Assembly: GCF_003590835.1 (NCBI RefSeq)
Contig: NZ_QYUQ01000002.1
Location: forward strand, 1-64,000
Direction: 5' to 3'
Length of the DNA stretch: 64,000 bases
DNA from: Noviherbaspirillum sedimenti
GTDB lineage: Bacteria; Pseudomonadota; Gammaproteobacteria; Burkholderiales; Burkholderiaceae_D
The notes beneath the pieces are model-generated. The model was not told the origin of the DNA. It saw nothing but the letters and a program-made list of their open reading frames with translations, and searched no databases. The position numbers and the translations under genes were made by a program. Numbering within the stretch: position 1 is the first letter of the stretch; every line of letters starts with the position of its first letter. Below are positions 39,288 to 49,012 of the stretch, piece after piece.

Positions 39288-39486
39288 CTATCCAATCAAT
39301 GGCATTTTGCGCATGGTGGAAGTTTCAATTTCCTGGCGCAACGGTTCTTCAAGCATCTTGGCGACGGTGATGCCGCTAAACGTGATCACCACGCCATTGA
39401 TGAGATTGTCGTGGCTGCAGTAGGGGATGGTGCGTACCTTGAAGCAGCGTCCGTCATGGGTGACAATATCCGTACTGTCGAGTTTG
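39288..39486 (-). pseudogene. C-terminal remnant of a CheR-PAS-type signalling protein
   Basis: A minus-strand frame encodes VTHDGRCFKVRTIPY, INGVVITFSGITVAKMLEE and a short tail before the stop at 39288-39290. This matches the last PAS domain of CheB/CheR-PAS fusion proteins (DGRWY-RxxPYR, DGVVxTFxDIT). No start and no upstream CheR part is present, so it is a truncated 3' end. It lies directly before the PAS kinase gene on the same strand, which suggests that the two once formed a signalling cluster. Confidence 0.65.
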
Positions 39487-39531
39487 TGATTTTATACCAA
39501 TGTTTGCGGCGAATCCTGCATTCTTCCAGAA

Positions 39532-39559
39532 CAAAAAAGGGACCGCACTGCGGCCCCTT
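39532..39559 (-). terminator. Terminator of the glycine-zipper gene
   Basis: On the minus strand AAGGGGCCGC and GCGGTCCCTT pair with one G-T, followed by a run of T. It lies 4 bp after the glycine-zipper stop. Confidence 0.75.
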
Positions 39560-39562
39560 GGC

Positions 39563-40300
39563 TCAACCCCGCAAGCTCAGCTCGCCGTTGACGATGCGTA
39601 CGCGGTCGCCGACACGCCAGTTGTCGGTAGTCTGCTTGAAGCTGCGCACCGCGCCGTCTTCCATGCGCACCTGTACCTGGTAGCTGCTGGTGGCGCGGCT
39701 GCGTTTCTCGACTTCATTGCCGGCAAAGCCGCCGCCCACTGCGCCGGCCACGGTCGCCAGCTTGCGGCCGCTGCCGCCGCCGACCTGGTTGCCCAGCACG
39801 CCACCCAATAGCGCACCGGCGACCACGCCGACGCCGCTGGCCTGACCCTGTTCCTGGATCGCCTGGACCGATTCCACCTTGCCGCAATCGTAGCAGATGG
39901 GGCGCGCTTGTGAAGTCTTTTGCGAATAATTGGTCGAGGCCGGGCGCGGGCTATGCTGCTGTGAGGTTTGTTTCGGGGCGGCTTTGGGTGCCGGCTTTTC
40001 GGCTTCCTCGGCTGCCAGCTGGGCCTTTGGCGCAGCGGTGGCGGAAGCGGCTGCATTGGCCTGCGCGGGATCCGCGGATGATCCGCCACCGACCTGTGCA
40101 GCAGCGCCTGTTGCCGCCGGCGCCATCAGGCTGGCGACCGCCGCCGCACTGCCAGGGCCGCTTTCGCCGTGCGAGGTCGGCAGCAGGCCGGTAATGGCGG
40201 CCACGCCGGTCAGGCTCAATACTGTGACGGCAACGGCGGCAGTCGCCACCAGAGGATGAATGCGGTTCGGCTTGTGATTGGCTTCCATGCGGGCTCCCAT
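39563..40300 (-). CDS. Glycine-zipper 2TM protein with membrane anchor
   Basis: The 245-residue protein has an N-terminal membrane segment (VATAAVAVTVLSLTGVAAI), a long Ala/Pro/Gln-rich linker and a CYDCG pair. It ends in a glycine-zipper double helix (LGNQVGGGSGRKLATVAGAV) and a small soluble domain. The C-terminal half is nearly the same as that of the protein at 25190-25690, so the two are paralogues. It may be an envelope-integrity protein; no function is proven. Confidence 0.8.
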   Translation of the reverse strand: MGARMEANHKPNRIHPLVATAAVAVTVLSLTGVAAITGLLPTSHGESGPGSAAAVASLMAPAATGAAAQVGGGSSADPAQANAAASATAAPKAQLAAEEAEKPAPKAAPKQTSQQHSPRPASTNYSQKTSQARPICYDCGKVESVQAIQEQGQASGVGVVAGALLGGVLGNQVGGGSGRKLATVAGAVGGGFAGNEVEKRSRATSSYQVQVRMEDGAVRSFKQTTDNWRVGDRVRIVNGELSLRG

Positions 40301-40420
40301 ACTTGATGAATTGAATGTTGTCTTCCTATGAACTGATTATCAAAGGAAAGTTTCATCAAACCTAGAGGCCAAACTGTGACAGGTGTAAGCGTATGTAACG
40401 AATGCCGGCGGGCGCAAACA

Positions 40421-40450
40421 AAAAGGGCCGCGAAAGCGGCCCCTCTTTTG
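40421..40450 (-). terminator. Terminator of lysS
   Basis: On the minus strand GGGGCCGC, a TTTC loop and GCGGCCC are followed by TTTTTGTTT, 19 bp downstream of the lysS stop. Confidence 0.85.
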
Positions 40451-40468
40451 CATGGTAAAAAAACCCGA

Positions 40469-42007
40469 TCAGTCTTCCCGGCGCAGGTGCGGGAACAGGA
40501 TGACGTCGCGGATATTCGGCGAATCGGTGATCAGCATCATCAGGCGGTCGATGCCGATGCCGCAGCCGCCGGTCGGCGGCAGGCCATATTCGAGCGCGCG
40601 GATGTAATCGGCGTCGTAATACATGGCTTCCTCGTCGCCGGCGTTCTTGGCGGCGACTTGCGCCTGGAAGCGCGCAGCCTGGTCTTCGGCGTCATTCAGC
40701 TCGGAAAAGCCGTTGGCGATCTCGCGGCCGGTGATGAACAGCTCGAAGCGCTCGGTAATGCCGGGCACGGTGTCGGAAGCGCGCGCCAGCGGCGAGACTT
40801 CCACCGGATAGTCGATGATGTAGGTCGGGTTCCACAGCTGCGCCTCGGCGGTTTCCTCGAACAGCGACAATTGCAGCGCGCCCAGGCCGGAAATGACGTG
40901 CGGCTTGACGCCAAACTTCTTCAGTTCCGCCCGCAGGAAGTCCGTATCGTGCAATTGCTCGTGGGTGTATTGCGGCGCGTACTTGTTGATGGCGCCGACG
41001 ATGGTCAGGCGCTCGAAGGGCTTGCTCAAATCGAGTTCGCGGCCCTGGTAGGTCAGGCTGGCGGTGCCGTGCGCATCGATGGCGGCCTGGCGGATCACCT
41101 GCTCGGTGAATTCCATCAGCCACTGGTAATCGACATACGCCGCATAGAATTCCATCATGGTGAATTCAGGATTGTGGCGCGGCGACACACCCTCGTTGCG
41201 GAAGTTGCGGTTGACTTCGAAGACGCGCTCGAAGCCGCCCACCACCAGGCGCTTCAGGTACAGCTCGGGCGCAATGCGCATGAACATTTCCATGTCGAGC
41301 GCATTGTGGTGGGTGATGAAAGGCTTGGCCGCGGCGCCGCCCGGGATCACGTGCAGCATCGGTGTCTCGACTTCCATGAAGTCGTTCTTTTCCATGAAGC
41401 GGCGGATCGACGACAGCGCGGCGGTGCGCGCCTTGAAGGTGCGGCGCGTGTCCTCGTTCATGATCAGGTCGACATAGCGCTGACGATACTTGGTTTCCTG
41501 GTCGGCGAGACCATGGAACTTGTCCGGCAGCGGGCGCAGCGACTTGGTCAAGAGGCGCAGCTTGGTCACCTTCACCGACAGTTCGCCGGTCTTGGTCTTG
41601 AACAGCGTGCCTTCGGCGCCGAGGATGTCGCCCAGGTCATAGTGCTTGAAGGCGGCGTAGTCTTCTTCGCCAAGCAAATCCTTCGTGATGAAGAGCTGGA
41701 TACGGCCATCGGCCCTGACGCCGGAAGCATCCTGCAGCGTAGCGAACGACGCCTTGCCCATCACGCGCTTCAACATCATGCGGCCGGCCACCGATACCTT
41801 GATGGCCTGCTCCTCCAGCGCTTCGGCAGCTGATTCGCCGTACTGCGCCTGCAGGTCGGCCGCCTTGTGCTGCGGGCGGAAGTCGTTGGGGAATGCGACG
41901 CCTTTCTCGCGGATCGCCGCCAGCTTGGCGCGGCGCTCGCCGATGATGGAGCCCTCGTCTAGCGGCTGCGCCGCATTATCGGGTTGTTGAGCAGTTTGCT
42001 GAGTCAT
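40469..42007 (-). CDS. lysS: Lysyl-tRNA synthetase, class II
   Basis: The enzyme charges tRNA-Lys. The 512-residue protein has the N-terminal OB-fold anticodon-binding part, class II motif 2 ([20 protein letters not shown]) and motif 3 ([18 protein letters not shown]). I chose the ATG at 42007 ([14 protein letters not shown]). It follows prfB on the same strand by 54 bp, the common prfB-lysS order. Confidence 0.97.
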   Translation of the reverse strand: MTQQTAQQPDNAAQPLDEGSIIGERRAKLAAIREKGVAFPNDFRPQHKAADLQAQYGESAAEALEEQAIKVSVAGRMMLKRVMGKASFATLQDASGVRADGRIQLFITKDLLGEEDYAAFKHYDLGDILGAEGTLFKTKTGELSVKVTKLRLLTKSLRPLPDKFHGLADQETKYRQRYVDLIMNEDTRRTFKARTAALSSIRRFMEKNDFMEVETPMLHVIPGGAAAKPFITHHNALDMEMFMRIAPELYLKRLVVGGFERVFEVNRNFRNEGVSPRHNPEFTMMEFYAAYVDYQWLMEFTEQVIRQAAIDAHGTASLTYQGRELDLSKPFERLTIVGAINKYAPQYTHEQLHDTDFLRAELKKFGVKPHVISGLGALQLSLFEETAEAQLWNPTYIIDYPVEVSPLARASDTVPGITERFELFITGREIANGFSELNDAEDQAARFQAQVAAKNAGDEEAMYYDADYIRALEYGLPPTGGCGIGIDRLMMLITDSPNIRDVILFPHLRRED

Positions 42008-42061
42008 GTTGGGAATGCGTGTTCTTATGATTGAAGGCCGGCGCCGCATGGCGCCGGTGGC

Positions 42062-43166
42062 TTAAACGCCCTGCTTGAGCGAAGCGCCGATGAAGTCGTC
42101 GAGGTCGCCGTCCAGCACGGCCTTGGTATTGCCGACTTCGTGACCGGTGCGCAAATCCTTGATGCGCGACTGGTCCAGCACGTAGGAGCGGATCTGGTGG
42201 CCCCAGCCGACATCGGTCTTGGAGTCTTCCAGCTTCTGCTGCTCGCTCATGCGGTTGCGCAGTTCCAGTTCGTACAGCTTCGACTTCAGCATGTCCCAGG
42301 CTTCGGCGCGGTTGCGGTGCTGGCTGCGGTCGTTCTGGCACTGCACCACAATGCCGGACGGCGCGTGCGTCAGGCGCACGGCGGAATCGGTTTTGTTGAT
42401 GTGCTGGCCGCCCGCGCCGGAAGCGCGGTAGGTATCCACCCGCACGTCGGCCGGGTTGATGTCGATGTCGATCGAGTCATCCACTTCCGGATAGACGAAC
42501 AGGCTGCAGAACGAGGTGTGGCGGCCGTTGGCCGAGTCGAACGGCGATTTGCGCACGAGGCGGTGCACACCGGTCTCGGTGCGCAAGAAGCCGTAGGCGT
42601 AGTCGCCCTCGACCTTGATCGAGGCGGTCTTGACGCCGGCGATTTCGCCGTCGGACTGTTCCAGGATTTCGGTCTTGAAGCCCTTGCGTTCGCAATAGCG
42701 CAGGTATTGCCGCATGATCATCGAAGCCCAGTCCTGCGCCTCGGTGCCGCCGGCGCCGGCCGTGATATCGATGAAGCAGTTGTTGGGGTCCATCGGATTG
42801 TTGAACATCCGGCGGAATTCCATGCCTTCGACGCGTTTGCGCAGTTCTTCGGCATCGGCTTCGATGGCGATGAGGGTGTCTTCATCGCCTTCTTCGCGCG
42901 CCATCTCGAACAGGTCGGCGGCGTCGCGCAGGCCGGATTCGATCTCGGTCAGCGAGGTGACGATGGCTTCGAGGGATTTCTTTTCACGGCCGAGGTCCTG
43001 GGCCCGCTTCTGGTCATTCCAGACGTTCGGGTCTTCCAGTTCGGCGTTGACTTGTTCTAGTTTCTCTGACTTGGCAGCGAAGTCAAAGATACCCCCGAAG
43101 TTCAACCTCACGGGTGGTGAGGTCCGCCAGCAGGGCGGAAAGGGCGTTGAGGCGTTCTGCTTCCAT
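42062..43166 (-). CDS. prfB: Peptide chain release factor 2 with programmed +1 frameshift
   Basis: RF2 ends translation at UGA and UAA. The zero frame starts at ATG 43166 ([16 protein letters not shown]) and meets an in-frame TGA at 43083-43085 in CTT TGA C, behind an AGGGGG stimulator. A +1 shift continues as L-D-F-A to 42062. Both hallmarks, the SPF stop-codon reader and the GGQ hydrolysis motif ([13 protein letters not shown]), are present. RF2 level regulates its own synthesis through this stop. The total length is about 367 residues. Confidence 0.97.
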
Positions 43167-43460
43167 GGTGGATTTTAGTGTGTGCGGTAAAACCGGACAT
43201 TATACCTGAGCGGGGAAGTGGGCTTGGCGCGTGACGCTTCGTCTGCCTGTTAGGTGGCTGATATATTAAAAATGAAAAATTGACTTAATTGCAATTATTG
43301 GCCTCTTGTCGATCGCTGAAAATTGCATTCCCGACTAATTTTGACGCTTGGTGGTCGTGGCTGTACTACAAGAAAGCAACAAATCATGAGGCAGTCTGTA
43401 CAATGCATTTTGTTAACTAAATCAGGCCGCACCGTTACGCTGCCGTCAATTAGCCTACGC
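43167..43460. other. Intergenic region between prfB and the multidomain helicase gene
   Basis: The 294 bp gap is divergent and must hold the promoters for prfB-lysS and for the large fusion gene. An AT-rich stretch at about 43260-43300 is a likely promoter zone. No RNA or repeat is evident. The frame of the fusion gene is open further upstream (TTG at 43323, ATG at 43386), so part of it may be coding. Confidence 0.45.
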
Positions 43461-46400
43461 ATGATCGACACGCTCGCTTACTACAACAACAACGCTGCAG
43501 ACTTTTTTTCGAATACTGTTTCCGTTGATATGTCGGTCCTGTATGACCGATTCCTTTCGGTGCTGAGTCCCGGCAGTCTGATCCTCGACGCTGGCTGCGG
43601 CTCTGGTCGCGATGCCAAAGCATTCATGCAACGCGGCTTTCGTGTCGCCGCTTTTGATGGTTCGGCTGAGTTGGCGCGTATGGCAACTGCGCATGCCGGA
43701 ATCGAAGTCGCCGTGCGCAGTTTCGCTGACGTGGGTGAGGTTTCTTGTTACGACGGCATATGGGCTTGTGCAAGCCTGCTCCATTTGCCGGCAACGGAAA
43801 TTTCTTCGGCCTTGCAGTCGCTGTGGGCGGCATTAAAGCCGGGCGGGGCTTTTTATCTCAGCTTTAAAATCGGTGTAGGCGAGCGGACGCAAGGCGGCCG
43901 CCATTTCACGGATATCAGTGAACCCCAACTTCGCGAATGGTTGGGCATACTGCCGGACCTCTTGAGTATTGAATGCTGGGAAACAGCCGACCAGCGTCCG
44001 GGGCGTTCGGAGCAATGGCTCAATGCGATCATCATGCGCGCCATGCCGGGGAAAAGTCGGCTTGTGACTGGTGGCGACGATCCGTTCTTGCCGCATCTGT
44101 GCGAGGCTATGAACAAGGCTTCGGAAGTCGATTTGGCGGTCGCCTTCATCAAAACGACCGGGCTTCGCTTGCTGCTGCCGGATTTGCAAAGCGCGCTTGT
44201 GAAAAAAGAAAACGGGAATTCTGCGCGAGTGCGCGTCAGAATATTGACCAGCGATTACCTCGATGTTACCGATCCGGAGGCGCTGCGTTTGTTGATGCTG
44301 CTGCAGGAGCAGGGGGCGCAAGTACGTGTGTATGAATCAGCGGGCAGCAGCTTCCATCTGAAAGCCTATTTGTTCGCGAGCATTCACGGCGAAGGCGGAT
44401 TGCAGGGCACCGCCTTCGTCGGCTCAAGCAATATCAGCAGGCAAGCCCTACAAAACGGCCTCGAATGGAATTACCGTGTCGATTATCCGGGAGATTCAGG
44501 GTTTTTAGAAGTTCGCGCCAGATTCGATGAGCTATTTTCTCATCCGCGCAGCCTGTCCCTGACCGATGCCTGGATTGATCGGTATGAGGCACGCCGTGTG
44601 CCGCTACCGCGCGCAGTGGAGGCGGGTAGTCAGGAACAAGAACCGCCGCCCGAGCCGACTGTCGTGCAATTCGATGCATTGCAGGCATTGGCTGATACAC
44701 GCCATGAGGGTTTTCGTCGGGGCTTGGTTGTATTGGCTACTGGCCTTGGCAAGACTTGGCTCGCAGCATTCGATGCTGAACAGGTAGGGGCGCGTCGGGT
44801 TTTGTTTGTAGCCCATCGTGAAGAGATATTAAATCAAGCTGCGCAAACATTCTTGCGCATCCGGCCTCGTTGCCGGGTTGGTTTCTACATGGGAAAAACT
44901 CGGGATGTTGAAGTTGATGTCCTGTGCGCTTCAGTGCAAACGCTCGGGCGCGATTGTCACCTGGAGCGCTTTTCGCCTCAGCATTTCGATTACATCGTCA
45001 TTGACGAGTTTCACCATGCGGCGGCTCCCACCTATCGACGTTTGCTCAGTTATTTTGCGCCGCGATTTTTGCTCGGGTTGACCGCCACGCCGGACCGCTC
45101 CGATCACTCGGATATCTTGTCGCTGTGTGATGACAATCTGGTATTCACTCGTGGCTTGTTTGACGGCATTCACTCTGGCCTGCTCGTGCCATTCCACTAT
45201 TTCGGCATTTATGACGATACGGTGGACTACTCGGAAATACCCTGGCGTAACGGGAGGTTTGATCCAGAAAAACTGTCCAATAAGCTAGCAACCTTGGGAC
45301 GCTCAAGACACGCGCTCAGGGAGTGGCGGAAGCGCAAGCAGCAGCGAACTCTGGCGTTTTGCGTTTCGATCGCGCACGCCGAATTCATGGCGAGCCAGTT
45401 TAGTAAAGAGGGTATTGCTTGTGCGGCAGTCTATGCTGGTTCGAGCCTGAGCCGTGCGGATGCTCTGGAGCGGCTACGGGATGGCCGGCTTGCTGTGATT
45501 TTTTCTGTTGACTTGTTCAACGAAGGTGTTGACTTGCCGGCCATCGACACGGTCATGATGCTGCGACCGACGGAATCCAAGATTCTCTTCCTTCAGCAGC
45601 TTGGTCGCGGCTTACGCAAGAGCGATGTCAAGGAAAAATTGGTAGTGCTCGATTTCATCGGCAATCACAAGAGCTTTTTGCATAAGCCACAGGCACTATT
45701 CGATGTCGGCAGTGGCTACAAGAAATTGGCTGAATTCGCGCGTAAAGCCGAACATGGCCGATTGGAATTGCCGGATGGTTGCTATGTGAATTATGACTTG
45801 CAATTGATTGACTTTCTAAAGTCGCTCGATGGCGATGGTATTCAAAAAGAATACGAGGCGCTGCGGGAAGGGCTTGGACGCAGGCCTTCGCTTGCCGAGT
45901 TTTATCGTGCTGGCGCGAGTTTGCAGACGATGCGCAAGCAGTACGGTGGCTGGTTTGAGTTGGTTGGCGCCATGAGTGACTTGACTTCGTCAGAGGCCGC
46001 TATTGTTGAGAAATATCGCGACTTCTTGAAGGAAGTCGAAGTCACTGCGATGACCAAAAGCTTCAAAATGGTTTTGCTGGAGGCTTTTCAAGAAATCGAT
46101 GGATGGCAGAAAGCACCGACGATAGATGATTTGGCCGCTCGTTCATGGGATGTGTTGCAGCGCCGCCGAGACTTGCTTACGGATTTGGACGGCGATGAAA
46201 GAAGTTTGCCAGATGGTTATAACCAAACATGGAAAAAATATTGGTCAAATAATCCAATTGTTGCTTGGATTAAGAGAAAAGACATAGTTAAAGGGAGTCC
46301 GTTTTTTGAAGTGGCTGGCGATTACTTTCAACCTGTGTTTGCTGTAATGCCAGAGCATCGAGATGTGTTTGAGCCGATGTTGCAGGAGCTTGTAGATTAC

Positions 46401-47330
46401 CGTCTTGCTGCCTATGAAATCCGTCGAACAAGTTCGGTCGAACAGAGCAATGTCTTGCCATTCCAGCGTACTGAAAATGCAGCAAGTCGGAATCGCACCG
46501 AGTTACCCTATTTCCCGAATTTAAAAATTGCTTGCGGTCATTTCAAGACCGGCTCTGCTGATGTCGAGGAGTATCGCGGGCTGGGAGGCGGATTTGGACG
46601 CTTGGACCCGCAACGCCACTTCATTGCGCGTGCTTCAGGAAATTCAATGAATGGCGGGAAAAGCCCGATTCATGACGACGATTATCTCTTGCTGGAACAT
46701 TTGTCGCCGACGAAGGCCGGTTCGATTACGGGGGCTGTCGTGGCCATCGAGCGTGATGATGGCGGAAGCGGAGACAGCCAGTACCTCTTGCGTGAAGTAT
46801 TGAAGTCTGCCGATGGTAGCTATATTCTTCATGCGCATAATCCGGATTATGAAGATATGCCAGCGACTGACGAGATGCGTACGCTGGCGCGTTTCAAGGC
46901 CGTCATTGACCCGCTGGACATCGCCCTTGGTCAATCCTTCATGCGCGAAGAGATTCCTGCGCTTTTCGGGGAAAGCTTCAACCCTGGTAATTGGAATGTC
47001 GGCCACGTCAATTTGAGCGACAAGAAAGCGCATGTATTGCTTGTCACGCTGAACAAGCAGGGTAAGTCGGAAGATCATCGCTATCTGGATCACTGGATCG
47101 ATGACACCCATTTTCATTGGCAAAGCCAAAATTCCACGACGCCGGCCAGCAAGCGCGGACAGGAAATTATCGAGCATGAGAAGTTGGGGATCGCCATTCA
47201 CCTGTTTGTACGAGAAGGCAAACTGGGAAATGGCAAGGCCGCACCATTCGTTTATTATGGACCGGTCCGGTATGGCAGTCATACGGGAAGCAGTCCGATG
47301 AGCGTGATTTTTGAACTCGTAAATTTTTGA
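43461..47330 (+). CDS. Methyltransferase - PLD nuclease - SF2 helicase - S24-like - DUF3427 fusion protein
   Basis: The 1289-residue protein joins several domains in order. A class I SAM-methyltransferase (1-195; ILDAGCGSGRD at 41-51) comes first. A PLD/HKD nuclease follows (about 205-370; H298-K300, S321-N323). Then comes an SF2 helicase (about 400-730; ATGLGKT 425-431, DEFHH 514-518, TATPDR 540-545, QLGRGLRKS 712-720). A linker follows, then an S24/LexA-like segment (SGNSMNGGKSP 1058-1068) and a DUF3427 tail (about 1165-1289; FHWQSQ, LFVRE). PLD-helicase-DUF3427 proteins are known as putative restriction or defence nucleases; the added methyltransferase is unusual. The start was chosen to match methyltransferase N-termini. 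The function is inferred. Confidence 0.85.
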   Translation: MIDTLAYYNNNAADFFSNTVSVDMSVLYDRFLSVLSPGSLILDAGCGSGRDAKAFMQRGFRVAAFDGSAELARMATAHAGIEVAVRSFADVGEVSCYDGIWACASLLHLPATEISSALQSLWAALKPGGAFYLSFKIGVGERTQGGRHFTDISEPQLREWLGILPDLLSIECWETADQRPGRSEQWLNAIIMRAMPGKSRLVTGGDDPFLPHLCEAMNKASEVDLAVAFIKTTGLRLLLPDLQSALVKKENGNSARVRVRILTSDYLDVTDPEALRLLMLLQEQGAQVRVYESAGSSFHLKAYLFASIHGEGGLQGTAFVGSSNISRQALQNGLEWNYRVDYPGDSGFLEVRARFDELFSHPRSLSLTDAWIDRYEARRVPLPRAVEAGSQEQEPPPEPTVVQFDALQALADTRHEGFRRGLVVLATGLGKTWLAAFDAEQVGARRVLFVAHREEILNQAAQTFLRIRPRCRVGFYMGKTRDVEVDVLCASVQTLGRDCHLERFSPQHFDYIVIDEFHHAAAPTYRRLLSYFAPRFLLGLTATPDRSDHSDILSLCDDNLVFTRGLFDGIHSGLLVPFHYFGIYDDTVDYSEIPWRNGRFDPEKLSNKLATLGRSRHALREWRKRKQQRTLAFCVSIAHAEFMASQFSKEGIACAAVYAGSSLSRADALERLRDGRLAVIFSVDLFNEGVDLPAIDTVMMLRPTESKILFLQQLGRGLRKSDVKEKLVVLDFIGNHKSFLHKPQALFDVGSGYKKLAEFARKAEHGRLELPDGCYVNYDLQLIDFLKSLDGDGIQKEYEALREGLGRRPSLAEFYRAGASLQTMRKQYGGWFELVGAMSDLTSSEAAIVEKYRDFLKEVEVTAMTKSFKMVLLEAFQEIDGWQKAPTIDDLAARSWDVLQRRRDLLTDLDGDERSLPDGYNQTWKKYWSNNPIVAWIKRKDIVKGSPFFEVAGDYFQPVFAVMPEHRDVFEPMLQELVDYRLAAYEIRRTSSVEQSNVLPFQRTENAASRNRTELPYFPNLKIACGHFKTGSADVEEYRGLGGGFGRLDPQRHFIARASGNSMNGGKSPIHDDDYLLLEHLSPTKAGSITGAVVAIERDDGGSGDSQYLLREVLKSADGSYILHAHNPDYEDMPATDEMRTLARFKAVIDPLDIALGQSFMREEIPALFGESFNPGNWNVGHVNLSDKKAHVLLVTLNKQGKSEDHRYLDHWIDDTHFHWQSQNSTTPASKRGQEIIEHEKLGIAIHLFVREGKLGNGKAAPFVYYGPVRYGSHTGSSPMSVIFELVNF

Positions 47331-47388
47331 TATTCCAACGCTTGGCGCTGCTTGTGATGCCTCCAATAACACCAACAATACCGGCACC

Positions 47389-47871
47389 ATGTTTATGAAG
47401 TCATTAGCATTCCTTCTAAGCCCACTTTTTTTAACTATTCAGCTGCTGGTACCTGCGTATGCCCAGAGCCTCCCCGTTCCTTCGCGCACCGTATTCAAGT
47501 GCGAGATCAATGGTAAAGTCGTCTATTCCGATTCCCCGTGTCTCGGGGCACAGCGACTGGATATTCAGCCTACCCGTGGAGTCGATAAGTCGACGGGAAA
47601 TGAGCGTATTGGTAAGGATGTGCGCCAAGAACGCAGTGATGAACAAATGGCCAAGGCATGGGAACCGATTTTTGCAGAAACGCCAGAGCAACGTGCCAAG
47701 CGCCATCGCCGTGCGGCACTCAAGCCCGAGGCGCGTACTCAGTGCAGTCGGTTGGATCAAGAAATCGCATTAGCCGAGCAGGCCGAACGCAGCGTTACCA
47801 AGGCAATGCTGTCGGACGTGCAGTCAGACCTAATGCGGTTGCGTCGGCAATATAGAGAGTCTCGATGCTGA
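47389..47871 (+). CDS. DUF4124-type secreted protein
   Basis: The 160-residue protein has a signal peptide (cleavage near AYAQ) and the DUF4124 start pattern (VFKCEINGKVVYSDSPC). A charged helical region follows (MAKAWEPIFAETPEQRAKRHRR). DUF4124 proteins are periplasmic and of unknown function. It follows the fusion gene by 58 bp on the same strand, but shares no obvious link with it. Confidence 0.75.
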   Translation: MFMKSLAFLLSPLFLTIQLLVPAYAQSLPVPSRTVFKCEINGKVVYSDSPCLGAQRLDIQPTRGVDKSTGNERIGKDVRQERSDEQMAKAWEPIFAETPEQRAKRHRRAALKPEARTQCSRLDQEIALAEQAERSVTKAMLSDVQSDLMRLRRQYRESRC

Positions 47872-47920
47872 TATGAATGAATTGAATATCCAGTCTACGA
47901 AATTGTGCTGTCCGAACGCG

Positions 47921-48724
47921 TCACTCGCTTAAAAAGACATGCGCATGGTGCCATTCGATGAACTCTTTATCTGGCTGAAATTTTTCAGGTAATGCAATCA
48001 GTTTCCCTTCGATTCCTGATAGCCATTCGGAAGAAAAAAGATTGCTTTCGCCAGTTTTAATTTCTTTGGATACCTTCACCCTGAATTCAGTGGTTAAGGT
48101 GATCAATCCTTGATCAAAGGCTCGGTCGTGCAATGCTGATAAACACAATCCGTTGCGGGGGTTCAGGCGATTGTTGGCGTCCCAACGCCATGGGACAATA
48201 TGACTCGCAACGAGCAAGCGAGAGTGTGACAACCCTGTGATGCAACATCGGTTTTGGTAAGCACTCATCACTGAGCGTCTAAAGAAATTCTGCCCGATAC
48301 GTATTTTCGCTTGGGTGATTTTTTCGGTGCCCACATAGTTTTCAGGCGATTCGCCATCGGCGGTGCCCAGCGGTTGCGATGTCAAATCGTTTTCCATTTC
48401 ATCAGCCGTCGGCAAAAGTGCATCTACCTCGGCTTGGCTTTCCAACGCGAAGTCTTCCCAACCGTGTTGCATTTCCTCCCACATTTTTTTGTCGGATGCG
48501 GAGGCGCTCGTGAGTCCCTTTCGGCCGGTGGATGTAATTGCAGGATCAAGACTCGCAATATTGGTGAGCTTCATCGCTAATGCAGAAGGAGTGCGTCCGA
48601 TTAGCGCCGCGAACTTAATAATGTCGCCATTCTTCGAATGCATTTTGCCGAATGGCATCTGGCAGTAGAGATAAAACGCGACTAAAAGTTGATTGCGTGT
48701 CCAGCCTTGGTGTTTTTCTGCCAT
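47921..48724 (-). CDS. HNH restriction-type endonuclease
   Basis: The 267-residue protein has a C-terminal HNH domain of the COG3440 type (CCITGLSHSRLLVASHIVPW, then NRLNPRNGLCLSALHDRAFD), with H in ASHI as the general base and N and H in the second half as metal ligands. The N-terminal part (TRNQLLVAFYLYCQMPFGKMH) is typical of stand-alone HNH nucleases linked to restriction. No methyltransferase is adjacent on this strand. It lies near the large fusion gene and a Fic gene, in a defence-like context. Confidence 0.85.
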   Translation of the reverse strand: MAEKHQGWTRNQLLVAFYLYCQMPFGKMHSKNGDIIKFAALIGRTPSALAMKLTNIASLDPAITSTGRKGLTSASASDKKMWEEMQHGWEDFALESQAEVDALLPTADEMENDLTSQPLGTADGESPENYVGTEKITQAKIRIGQNFFRRSVMSAYQNRCCITGLSHSRLLVASHIVPWRWDANNRLNPRNGLCLSALHDRAFDQGLITLTTEFRVKVSKEIKTGESNLFSSEWLSGIEGKLIALPEKFQPDKEFIEWHHAHVFLSE

Positions 48725-48735
48725 GTCGAAAGATC

Positions 48736-48913
48736 TCAGTCCGCCAATTCGTAAGCCGTACTACGCCCGCCCCCCGGCGCCTTGCGCAGCACACCAAATC
48801 CTATCATCTCATTGATGTCGCGCAGCGCCGTATCCGGCGAACACTTGGCGATGGCGCCCCATTTGCTGCTGGTGAGCTTGCCTTCGAAGCCGTCCAGCAG
48901 CCGGTTGAGCCGC
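48736..48913 (-). pseudogene. C-terminal remnant of a Fic protein (winged-helix tail)
   Basis: The minus-strand frame reads RLLDGFEGKLTSSKWGAIAK, CSPDTALRDINEMI, and GGGRSTAYELAD before the stop at 48736-48738. This is the C-terminal winged-helix end of DUF4172-type Fic proteins. The Fic core is missing. The last 40 bp recur almost identically at 58618-58657. It is probably the leftover of a second Fic gene, next to a full Fic gene upstream. Confidence 0.7.
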
Positions 48914-49012
48914 TTTGCCGAGCAAATGCACGGCCACTTCCTGGATGCAGAATCCCGCCGTTTTCATAGCCGGCGGAATCTCGCTGCTGCGCACGACGCA
49001 TGCGTGCCGCGC

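Noticed and set aside
40376..41833. A 485-residue open frame antisense to lysS
   Set aside because: Shadow of lysS; no start signal and no family resemblance.
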